Source: Trochalopteron elliotii (lineage: Eukaryota; Chordata; Aves; Passeriformes; Leiothrichidae). From it: DNA of 64,000 nucleotides. Of this stretch, positions 57,701 through 64,000 are shown piece after piece. How positions within the stretch are numbered: position 1 is the stretch's first letter; the number at the start of each line of letters is the position of its first letter. The notes under the pieces are model-generated. The model was not told the origin of the DNA, searched no databases, and was given only the letters and a program-made list of their open reading frames with translations. The DNA is taken from contig JANPWX010000637.1 of the NCBI GenBank assembly GCA_024734555.1, positions 38,985 through 102,984 of the forward strand, given 5' to 3'. A program made the translations under genes and the position numbers.

Positions 57701-60700
57701 TTTCCAGCTTATCAGCACTGTCTGCCTCGTGTAAATGGAAGAACAGCAGTGACCTCTAATTCCTCTTTGCCCAAAGGACTCACCCATCATTTTGAGCCTA
57801 TCCAGGGAAGTGCTGCCTCTCCTGTGCTCTGCATAAAATCAGCTGCAGGGAAAAAAACCCCTTGATTATTAACTTGTTCTCCTTGCCAGTCTGCTGAGGT
57901 TTTTTTGTGCCTCCTTCTCCTTTCCTGGTGTCAGGAGCTGCTTTGCCTTTTTTTTTTACCTCTTGTTCTTCAGTGCCTTTAATTCTCCAAAACTCTCACT
58001 GCAGCCCTTGAGCCCTGAGATGTCCCCTGCAGCCACTGCACCCACTGAAGTACCTGCAGCAGCACAGCACAGCAGGGACTTGGCACCTCCAGAGCCTTGT
58101 GCAAAGCTAATTTGATTTCCTCACACATTTTCCTCTCGGGAGGGGAATTGTTGGCAGAGATACCAAGGAGCATTGTGCTCGCAGGCACAGAGAGATTTTG
58201 GCAGCAGGGCTCTGCAATTACAGAGCTTCCAGCTCTGTTGTCTCACTTCTCCCCTCTTGACTAAACGTGCTGTCCCCTTCCCCTTCCAAAACGTTCTGGG
58301 ATAAAATCAGCTGGGAGCTGCTGGCCAGGAGAGGAGCAGCACTTCCCACCCTGCTCCGAGCACAGGGTGAGCTCATCCCTCATTTTCTTTGTCTCTGCCC
58401 TTCCCAAAGGTGGATGCCAAGAACCAGGGCAGCACTGCCCTGCAGATTGCCTCTTACCAGGGGCACCTGGAGGTGGTGAAGGCTCTGCTGCAGGCACACG
58501 CCAACGTCGACCTGCGGGACGACGAGGGGGACACGGCGCTGCACTACGCGGCCTTCGGGTAGGACACTCCTCCCCTCCTGCCATCCCTGATGGAGACCTG
58601 CTGTCCCGGGTGCAGACCTGCTGTCCTAGGTGCAGACCTGCTGTCCCGGGTGCAGACCTGCTGTCCCGGGTGCAGACCTGCTGTCCCGGGTGCAGACCTG
58701 CTGTCCCGGGTGCAGACCTGCTGTCCTAGGTCCAAACCTGTGTCCTAGGTGCAGACCTGCTGTCNGGGTGCAGACCTGCTGTCCTAGGTCCAAACCTGTG
58801 TCCTAGGTGCAGACCTGCTGTCCTGGGTGCAGACCTGCTGTCCTAGGTCCAAACCTGTGTCCTGGGTGCAGACCTGCTGTCCCAGGTGCAGACCTGCTGT
58901 CCTAGGTCCAAACCTGTGTCCCGGGTGCAGACCTGCTGTCCCGGGTGCAGACCTGCTGTCCCGGGTGCAGACCTGCTGTCCCGGGTGCAGACCTGCTGTC
59001 ATAGGTCCAAACCTGTGTCCTAGGTCCAAACCTGTGTCATAGGTGCAAATCACACACTCTGAGTAAAGGATGTGTGGCTGGTGGAAGCTTTTCTCTGTTT
59101 TTTTGATGCTGTTTTTACACCACAGCGACACAGACTCTGACTTCATGACTCCTTTATTTTTGGGATGTGTCTTTTTTTTTGTACTATTCTACACAGACCA
59201 ATTTGATTGGTAAAACAAACTTCTTCAATCACATTGGTCAGACCAGAGGGACATCAAGAAGTCCCTCCTAAGAAAAAGGATAAAAACAAAGTGCAGTTTA
59301 CAAAAACACTTCTCCTGTTTACAAAAAATTCCTTGAAAAAAAAAATTCAAAAAACTTAAACATCTCAGGCACAAAACTAAAACTGCAGTTTTTATGTTGG
59401 GAATTGCCCTTTGAGCTTCAGCCCAGAGCAGCATCCTTCTTTCCAGAAGGATTTCTATCCAGCACAGGATTTCTTAGCACAAGGATTTCTTGTCCTTCAC
59501 AGCTAGTTTGGTTTCTATGCTAGGAATTTTCAGGGGGAATCAGAAAAAACGAAATTGATAAGGATGTTTTAGTGATGGATTTTTTTTCAAGGGGATGGGG
59601 GAGGTGATTTAGTTGTTTGAGATCAATTTGTTTGCTTGATTTCTCTTAAGTTTGTGTGTTTTCCAGAGCAAGATGAAATTTTGAATTGTATCATCACTTT
59701 CCAGGGAGCAATTCATCATTAAGAGTGGGAATTCCTGTTGATTTAAAGCAGAGAGCACAAATTAGGAAGGTTTTGTGGGTTGTTTTTTTTTTTTACCACT
59801 GAGAGGAAGTGGAGTGAGGCGGAGAGGATACAAAACTAGAGTTCTGTTGCTTTGCAAGGAGAAAGAATTTACTGTGTGCACTGGATTGACTCTGATGTGG
59901 TTTTATCCCTGCTTTAAACCAGAAACCAAGCTGAAGTTGCCCGTGTGCTGCTGGCTAAAGGAGCCAGTGCAGACCTGCTGAACAATGCCAAGTGCACAGC
60001 CCTGTACGTCGCTGTCAGCCAAGGCTTTACAGAGGTGGTGAGGGCCCTCTGTGAGCTCAACTGTGATGTCAACCTCCCAGTAAGTTTGGGATGGCAGGGA
60101 GGTGTTTGAGGATTTTTTGAGGGGTTTTTTTTGGGTTTTTTTTGGTTTTTTTTTGAGGTGGGGTGGTGCTTCTTTATGTCATTTGTGGCTTTGTAGAATT
60201 CAAAAGTCGCCCTCTGAAAACGCACTGGGAAATATTTCCTGAATTTCAGAACCCTGGAATTCCAGCTTTGAGTCTGCCCCTTCTTCATCACATCAGCATT
60301 CTCTGCTGGATTCAGGCTTCTAGGGAGAGCTGAGCTGCTGTTCCTGTGTGTTGTGGCCACACTCCTGTTCCCAGCAATAAGATTTTTAAGGTTTTTAGGA
60401 CAGGCAGTGATGGTGACTTGGACCCAGCCCAGTTTTAGGGTTTGCTTGTGTGCTGGTGGGGCTGTTCTGTGCTGGGTCAGTCCCTTTCAAAGCTGGTCAG
60501 GAGTTTCAGCAGCTCACAGGGGGTTTCCTTGGAGTTTCTGAGGTTGCTTACGTGTGTTTGTTTTGGTCTCCATGTGTAGGATTCCCAGGGAGACACCCCC
60601 CTGCATTATGCTATCACTCTGGACTACAAAGTCGTGATTGAGATTCTCACTGAAGTTCCCAACATAGATTTCACTGTCCAGAACTGTCAAGGCTTCAACC

Positions 60701-62186
60701 TGCTCCACTATTCTGCCCTGAAAGGCAACAAGCTGTAAGTGACCTTCCTTTTTTTTTTCCCCTCTTTTTATCCCTTTTTGCAGATGTTAATTTGTGCTGG
60801 GTGTGTAAGAAGGTGGCAGATGTGGTTCTGGGTAGTTGGTTAAATATTTCTTGGGTTTGGATATGGCTGGATAGGGCTGTTGGCCTCCTTCAGGCCTTCA
60901 CAGGAAACTCCTGCCTGCCTTCTCCATCCCATCCTTCTCATGCTTTCCTAGGCTTGGAAATCTCTCTGTTTCTGGACAGTCTCAGATGTTTGGGTTCACT
61001 GAAGGACAGGAGAAGGTCTTAGGAAAGACTGGGAGCCTCTGAAACTCTTCCAAAGATAAATCTGCACATTATTCTCAAAGCAATGTGGCTTTCCCCTACT
61101 TTATTAAATCACAACTGAGGGCTTTTGTTGTATTCTTGTAATTTAATTTGTGGATTTGAGGGACCCATTGCTGGTATCAGCACCACCTGGTAAAACATGG
61201 ACACTGGTAACTCCTGAAATTAATTCTTCCATCTCTAATAACCTCTCCAACTCTGCAGAGCCATAAAGAAGATTCTGGCCAGGGCTCGGCAGCTGGTGGA
61301 TTCCAAAAAGGAAGATGGATTCACTGCCCTGCACCTTGCTGCTCTCAATAACCACATGGAAGTGGCTGAAATTCTCATCAAAGAAGTAAGAAATAAATGA
61401 AAACCACCATCAAGAAAACCTGTCCCACTCCCTGAGTTAACACTGGGACCCACAGGGATGTCCCTGTCCCTTTGAAGAGCTGGCCTTGTTTGGGAAAAAC
61501 AGGGATTGACATTCCTGGGGGGATTTTCCTGTGGCTCTGGCAGGGAGGAGAGAAGGGTGTCTTAGCTAAGAACAAAATGGGTTGTAACTGGAATGTTCAG
61601 TGAAGATAAAAGTGGGATTTAGGAGCTCCCAAATCTGAGTTCTCCTGCCAAGCTCAGCAGCCACATCTCCCTGTGCTGCAATCCCTGCTTTTCCAGGGTG
61701 CTAAGAACAAAATGGGTTGGACCTGGAATATTCAGTGAAGATGAAAGTGGGATTTGGGAGCTCCCAAATCTGAGTTCTCCTGCCAAGCTCAGCAGCCACA
61801 TCTCCCTGTGCTGCAATCCCTGCTTTTCCAGGGTGCTAAGAACAAAATGGGCTGGACCTGGAATATTCAGTGAAGATAAAAGTGGGATTTGGGAGCTCCC
61901 AAATCTCATCTCAGCAGCCACATCTCCCTGTGCTGCAATCCCTGCTTGTTTCCAGGGTCGCTGCGACGTGAACGTGAAGAACAACAGGAACCAGAGCCCT
62001 CTGCACCTGGCTGTGATCCAGGGCCACGTGGGGATGGTGCAGCTGCTGCTGAGCCAGGGCAGTGATGTCAATGCTGAGGATGAGGATGGGGACACGGCCA
62101 TGCACATCGCCCTGGAGCGCCAGCAGCTCATGGCCCTGGCCGTGGAGAAGAGGGAGGGAGAGATGGGAGCGTCCCTCCTGTCCAAG
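39531..62186 (+). CDS. MIB2: MIB2, mind bomb E3 ubiquitin ligase 2, 13 coding exons (3' end beyond window)
   Basis: Exons: 39531-39777, 47585-47691, 49774-49968, 51207-51349, 53160-53267, 54351-54455, 55161-55323, 56523-56656, 58410-58558, 59923-60079, 60580-60734, 61259-61385 and 61956-62186, about 673 codons. Domain order matches MIB2: MIB/HERC2 domain 1 ([10 protein letters not shown]), [ZZ finger missing], MIB/HERC2 domain 2 ([10 protein letters not shown]), two MIB-specific repeats (GHGGW and GHGEW motifs), then ankyrin repeats. The C-terminal RING fingers that give E3 activity are outside the window. MIB proteins ubiquitinate Notch ligands (Delta, Jagged) at the plasma membrane and promote their endocytosis, enabling Notch signalling in the neighbouring cell. 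GOLIM4-like is divergent upstream. All phases agree except exon 39531-39777 to 47585, where an exon of length 3n+1 must be missing. Confidence 0.95.
39979..39979. other. Single ambiguous base (N), likely contig join
   Basis: One N in MIB2 intron sequence, immediately before a ~200-bp tandem duplication. It may represent a collapsed or zero-length gap. See the finding on the missing ZZ exon. Confidence 0.9.
39980..40378. repeat. Two tandem copies of a ~200-bp unit
   Basis: AAAAAGATTTG(T/C)TCTTTTT then AGAATAATTCCAATTTATGG, CCAAAACCTGCT(G/A)TGTGC and GGGCAGTGCTCAA-like sequence occur at 39980 and again at about 40179. The first copy starts directly after the N. Confidence 0.88.
40379..47584 (+). 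other. MIB2 intron 2, no ZZ exon seen
   Basis: About 7.2 kb. Long T runs (40909-40951; 41957-41970) and otherwise ordinary intron. I searched for the CDCC...C..C...CTQCY signature of the MIB ZZ finger on the plus strand and did not find it. Confidence 0.65.
47585..47691 (+). CDS. MIB2: MIB2 exon, start of MIB/HERC2 domain 2
   Basis: Acceptor TTTTTCCAG, donor GGATG|GTAAGC. It encodes [20 protein letters not shown] then [15 protein letters not shown], matching [33 protein letters not shown]. It enters needing two bases from the previous exon and ends in phase 1. Confidence 0.96.
47692..48180. repeat. Minisatellite with embedded AT microsatellites, MIB2 intron 3
   Basis: About seven units of GGGATGTCCTGTAGAACACC then ATTTGAGGGGTTTTTT, separated by (TA)n/(TG)n tracts of varying length. 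It begins right after the donor. Repetitive Y/I-rich peptides here are not genes. Confidence 0.93.
48181..49773 (+). other. MIB2 intron 3, remainder
   Basis: About 1.6 kb. No exon, mobile element or repeat recognised before the acceptor CCCCTCAG at 49773. Confidence 0.6.
49774..49968 (+). CDS. MIB2: MIB2 exon, rest of MIB/HERC2 domain 2
   Basis: Acceptor TTTTCCCCTCAG, donor AATTAG|GTGGGT. It encodes [40 protein letters not shown] and [13 protein letters not shown], very close to mammalian MIB2. Phase 1 to phase 1. Confidence 0.97.
   Translation, partial: GVRVRRAAWSISGAGTWRPAAASPASPGQMEPPTSTGWATRERWTSNVLWRLLGASTTRSTSQN
51207..51349 (+). CDS. MIB2: MIB2 exon, first MIB-specific repeat (N half)
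   Basis: Acceptor TTGTCCCCAG, donor GCTGAG|GTATGT. It encodes [40 protein letters not shown] and WNPKMAE. Ends in phase 0. Confidence 0.97.
51350..53159 (+). other. MIB2 intron 5
   Basis: Contains the minisatellite at 52640-53030, otherwise nothing recognised. The acceptor reads TTTTTGGTCAAAAG, an unusually purine-rich 3' end. Confidence 0.65.
52640..53030. repeat. Minisatellite, ~40-bp unit (GGGAAATGATGGGATTAA)
   Basis: About nine units of GGAAATG(A/C)TGGGATTAA(C/T), GGGAAAATACAGAATTTAGG and A(C/T)T(T/G)GG. The same family recurs in intron 8 (55445-56030). It ends 130 bp before the next exon. Confidence 0.94.
53160..53267 (+). CDS. MIB2: MIB2 exon, first MIB-specific repeat (C half)
   Basis: It encodes [20 protein letters not shown] and [16 protein letters not shown], nearly identical to MIB2. 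It is 36 codons, phase 0 at both ends. Donor ACCAAG|GTAGGT; the acceptor CAAAAG is weak but forced by the protein match. Confidence 0.96.
53268..54350 (+). other. MIB2 intron 6
   Basis: About 1.1 kb, no repeats or genes recognised. Confidence 0.6.
54351..54455 (+). CDS. MIB2: MIB2 exon, second MIB-specific repeat (N half)
   Basis: Acceptor TTTCTTGTAG, donor GCACCT|GTGAGT. It encodes [20 protein letters not shown] and [15 protein letters not shown]. It is 35 codons, phase 0 at both ends. Confidence 0.97.
54626..54692. repeat. Three copies of a 23-bp unit
   Basis: GGAATGTGACAAAAAGGATT TGG repeated three times with a perfect 23-bp period in MIB2 intron 7. Confidence 0.93.
55161..55323 (+). CDS. 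MIB2: MIB2 exon, second MIB-specific repeat (C half)
   Basis: Acceptor TTTTCCTTACAG, donor TCCAAAA|GTGAGG. It encodes [40 protein letters not shown] and [14 protein letters not shown]. Ends in phase 1. Confidence 0.96.
55445..56030. repeat. Minisatellite, same family as 52.6 kb, with interspersed second motif
   Basis: GGAAATGCTGGGATTAATGG and GAAAATACAGAATTTAGG units as in intron 5, here alternating with AGCTGTGCCTTACTGGGCAG and CAGAGCTGGCCTTGATGGG blocks. Located in MIB2 intron 8. Confidence 0.94.
56523..56656 (+). CDS. MIB2: MIB2 exon, linker and first ankyrin repeat; GC donor
   Basis: Acceptor CTCTTTTTCAG. It encodes (S)[38 protein letters not shown] and QKYPDK. It ends at AAG followed by GCAAGT, a GC donor with otherwise perfect consensus. 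The next GT would break the frame to the following exon (VDAKNQG). Confidence 0.92.
56657..58409 (+). other. MIB2 intron 9 (GC-AG)
   Basis: About 1.75 kb, starting GCAAGT and ending CCCAAAG. No gene or repeat recognised inside. Confidence 0.7.
58410..58558 (+). CDS. MIB2: MIB2 exon, ankyrin repeats
   Basis: It encodes [40 protein letters not shown] and [10 protein letters not shown], classic ankyrin repeat patterns. Donor TTCGG|GTAGGA; ends in phase 2. Confidence 0.97.
58575..59045. repeat. Minisatellite, ~19-bp unit (GGTGCAGACCTGCTGTCC)
   Basis: About 24 units of GGTGCAGACCTGCTGTCC(C/T) and a variant GGTCCAAACCTGTGTCCT, starting 16 bp after the exon donor in MIB2 intron 10. A single N at 58765 suggests the array is imperfectly assembled. 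Confidence 0.97.
59104..59387 (-). mobile_element. Solo LTR of the same ERV family as at 7.2-8.1 kb
   Basis: On the minus strand it shows CATCTCAGGCACAAAA in reverse, CCAAT boxes (CCAATTTGATTGG near 59199; CATTGGTCAGACC near 59232), the TATA/AATAAA region and a terminal ACCACAGCGACACAGA block, matching copies B and C. Flanked by GTTTTT on both sides (59097-59102 and 59388-59393), a plausible target-site duplication. Inserted antisense in MIB2 intron 10. Confidence 0.87.
59923..60079 (+). CDS. MIB2: MIB2 exon, ankyrin repeats
   Basis: Acceptor CTTTAAACCAG, donor CTCCCA|GTAAGT. It encodes [40 protein letters not shown] and [12 protein letters not shown]. Phase 2 to phase 0. Confidence 0.96.
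60580..60734 (+). CDS. MIB2: MIB2 exon, ankyrin repeats
   Basis: Acceptor CATGTGTAG, donor AAGCT|GTAAGT. It encodes [40 protein letters not shown] and [11 protein letters not shown]. Ends in phase 2. Confidence 0.96.
61259..61385 (+). CDS. MIB2: MIB2 exon, ankyrin repeats
   Basis: Acceptor CAACTCTGCAG, donor AAAGAA|GTAAGA. It encodes [20 protein letters not shown] and [20 protein letters not shown] then KE, matching [16 protein letters not shown] of mammalian MIB2. Ends in phase 0. Confidence 0.97.
61560..61955 (+). repeat. 135-bp tandem array with acceptor-like unit ends, abuts MIB2 exon at 61956
   Basis: Three units of CTAAGAACAAAATGGGTTGG, ATATTCAGTGAAGATAAAAG, GGGAGCTCCCAAATCTGAG and CAGCAGCCACATCTCCCTGT, each ending CTGCTTTTCCAGG. 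The last unit is shortened and ends CTGCTTGTTTCCAG, which is the real acceptor. Unit starts at about 61562, 61697 and 61832. Confidence 0.95.
61956..62186 (+). CDS. MIB2: MIB2 exon, last ankyrin repeats seen
   Basis: Acceptor GCTTGTTTCCAG, donor TCCAAG|GTGAGC. It encodes [40 protein letters not shown] and [20 protein letters not shown], then a divergent E/K-rich linker. It is 77 codons, phase 0. The open frame extends upstream through the array, but the protein match begins here. Confidence 0.96.
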
Positions 62187-62239
62187 GTGAGCAGAGTTCA
62201 GGATCAGCAGGGTGGGCTCATGGTAGCCATGCAGGGACT

Positions 62240-62715
62240 GCACGGGCTGGGGACCCCCAAAACACCCAAAGATGCCCCCAAATCCACCCAAAAATCCTTC
62301 CAAAACTCCCTGAAACCTCCACAAATCTCCGCCGAAATCCCCAAACTGACCCAGGCCAGGTCTGGGGACCCCCAAAAATCCCTCCAAAACTCCCTGAAAC
62401 CTCCACAAATCTCCCCCCAAAATCCCCAAACTGACCCAGGCCAGGTCTGGTTGGCTCAGAGAGGATCAGGAGAGTGGGATTGGGGTTTCCATGGGGGAAC
62501 TGCTGGGGCTGGGACTTCCAAAACACCCAAAAATCCCCCAAAAATCCCTCCAAAACTCCCTGAAACCTCCACAAATCTCTCCCCAGAATCCCCAAACTGA
62601 CCCAGGCCAGGTTTGGGGACCCCCAAAATCCCCCCAAAAATCCCTCCAAAACTCCCTGAAACCTCCACAAATCTCCCCCCAAAATCCCCAAACTGACCCA
62701 GGCCAGGTCTGGTTG
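62240..62715. repeat. C/A-rich minisatellite, MIB2 intron after ankyrin exon
   Basis: Repeated CCAAAACTCCCTGAAACCTC, CACAAATCTCCCCCCAAAAT, CCCCAAACTGACCCAGGCCA and GGTCTGG(T/G) in about four higher-order units of varying length. Strong strand asymmetry (C/A on plus). Long open frames across it on both strands are by-products. Confidence 0.94.
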
Positions 62716-64000
62716 GGCTCAAAGAGGATCAGCAGGATCAGAAAAGGCTCTGTGTTACCACATCAGCAGCTTGTGGGGTCTGATGGGGTGAAGGGAAGGC
62801 TCCAGTTCCTTCATCCAGTCCAGATGGGGAGCATGGAAACCAACCTTGCTTGTGGGAAAGCAGGAATAGATCCTCCTGAATTTACAGCATGAAGCTTGAC
62901 ATAGTCAGACAACAATTCAGAGCTGTCTCTGATATTTTTATGAGCATTGTGCACTTCTCTCCTGACATGGGAAAGGTCATGAATCCAGAGCCAAGAGATT
63001 CCTGGGTTTAATTCATGCCCCAGGACCACAGCAATTCATTTCTGGCTGATGGCATGCAAAATATGAGGAGAGTTGACCACAGACACCCCAGTTATCTGCA
63101 GATGTACAGCAGGGGGAGAGGGGACATGGAGCAGCCTGAAGAAGGGGGAAGCTTTTACAGAGCCTGAACTGGATCTCTCTGTGCTGCTCTGTATCCATGG
63201 CTAGAAAGATCTAGAAATCACTGCAGGATAGGCCAAAGGTGCAGGGATAATTTAATTCATTGGAAAATCCAGCATAAACTTATTATTATTATCATTATCA
63301 TTATTACCATTATTATCACCATTATTGTTGTTGTTGTTGTTATTATTATTATAATATTTGAAGTTATTAGAATAAGTGAAACCCCCCATTCCTCCTCTTT
63401 AGCTGTTGGTGCTTGGAAAAGCCCAGTGCTTTGCTCTTCCATCCTGCTCCTCCATCCACCAAACCACCAGGAGATGATGGCTCAAGTGTAGGGCCAAAGG
63501 CCTGGAAGTCCCAAAGAGGGATCTGTGCCTGTCATTCCCAATATTATTTACAGTAACATCATCTCTAAATGCTGTAGATTCCTTCACATCTAATTTTACT
63601 TGCCCTGACTGACACGCTCTGGTTGTTTAAGTCAGTGGAATATGTGACTTGACTTCAAATTATTTGGGTTGATGCACATCAAAATTTGGCTCTTTAAATA
63701 GCTGTCACTGAGGGCTCCTGCAGCAGCTGTTCTGTGGGGCCTTCAGCTTCTTCCTTTTCACTCCCTGGAGAAGTGAATGCCCATTTCTCTGATTTGTAGG
63801 CATTATCACCAGGTAGGATCAGTCTGAGGCACTCTTGGCCCTGGAGTGTAAGATTTGAACCCATTATTTACATAAAGGCAAAGAAGAATCTTGGTGTGCT
63901 GTCAAAAAGTTGCACTTGCAAGTTTTAAGTACAAGGTTTAAGACTTTATTTAGATTTTGCTGCAAATCAGAGCAGAGGATCAGAAGCTTCTTCTGTTGAC
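62716..64000 (+). other. MIB2 intron, runs to window edge
   Basis: No further exon recognised; the next MIB2 segment (ACFLALEGADVSY-like ankyrin, then RING fingers) must lie to the right. Confidence 0.6.
63277..63358. repeat. (ATT)n/(GTT)n microsatellite
   Basis: TTATTATTATCATTATCATT then a TTGTTGTTGTTGTT run and TTATTATTAT. Confidence 0.95.

Noticed and set aside
58575..59045. Regularly spaced repeats that look superficially like a CRISPR array
   Set aside because: Units are contiguous without unique spacers, in an intron of a vertebrate gene. It is a minisatellite.
61698..62600. 300-codon continuous frame through array, exon and intron
   Set aside because: Only 61956-62186 matches MIB2; the remainder is tandem-repeat DNA with splice sites at both edges.

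Overview
This is vertebrate nuclear DNA, almost certainly from a bird and probably a passerine. The evidence is spliced genes with GT-AG introns, CpG-island promoters, truncated CR1 LINE 3' ends, short TG...CA solo LTRs, and minisatellites in most introns, as is typical of an avian microchromosome. There are no bacterial-type features.

Two genes are arranged head to head. The left third (about 0.7-16.4 kb, minus strand) holds the 5' part of a gene for a Golgi type II membrane protein of the GOLIM4/GPP130 family. Seven exons can be placed, six of them with exact, phase-compatible splice sites. The gene starts in a CpG island at 16.2-17.2 kb and runs off the left edge. Its sequence is clearly diverged from canonical GOLIM4, and its neighbour is MIB2, so I read it as a paralogue, possibly a whole-genome-duplication ohnologue.

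From 17.2 to 27.4 kb is intergenic DNA with CR1 fragments and an AT-rich block, and no recognisable gene.

A second CpG island (27.4-27.95 kb, interrupted by a 71-base N gap) is the promoter and non-coding first exon of MIB2 (mind bomb E3 ubiquitin ligase 2, plus strand). Thirteen coding exons lie between 39.53 and 62.19 kb. They encode the first MIB/HERC2 domain, the second MIB/HERC2 domain, both MIB-specific repeats, and ankyrin repeats. The C-terminal RING exons must lie beyond 64 kb. The ZZ zinc-finger exon expected between the first two coding exons is not visible, and the phases of the flanking exons do not match without it. A single N at 39,979 next to a tandem duplication is the likely place of loss.

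The most unusual features are tandem arrays fused to splice acceptors. A ~52-bp minisatellite whose units end in acceptor-like sequence directly abuts the first coding exon of MIB2. A 135-bp array does the same before the last exon seen. In the GOLIM4-like gene, an ERV LTR sits inside a 55-bp minisatellite and appears to have been duplicated with it. I found no wholly new molecular system. The GOLIM4-like paralogue and the acceptor-bearing arrays are the best leads.
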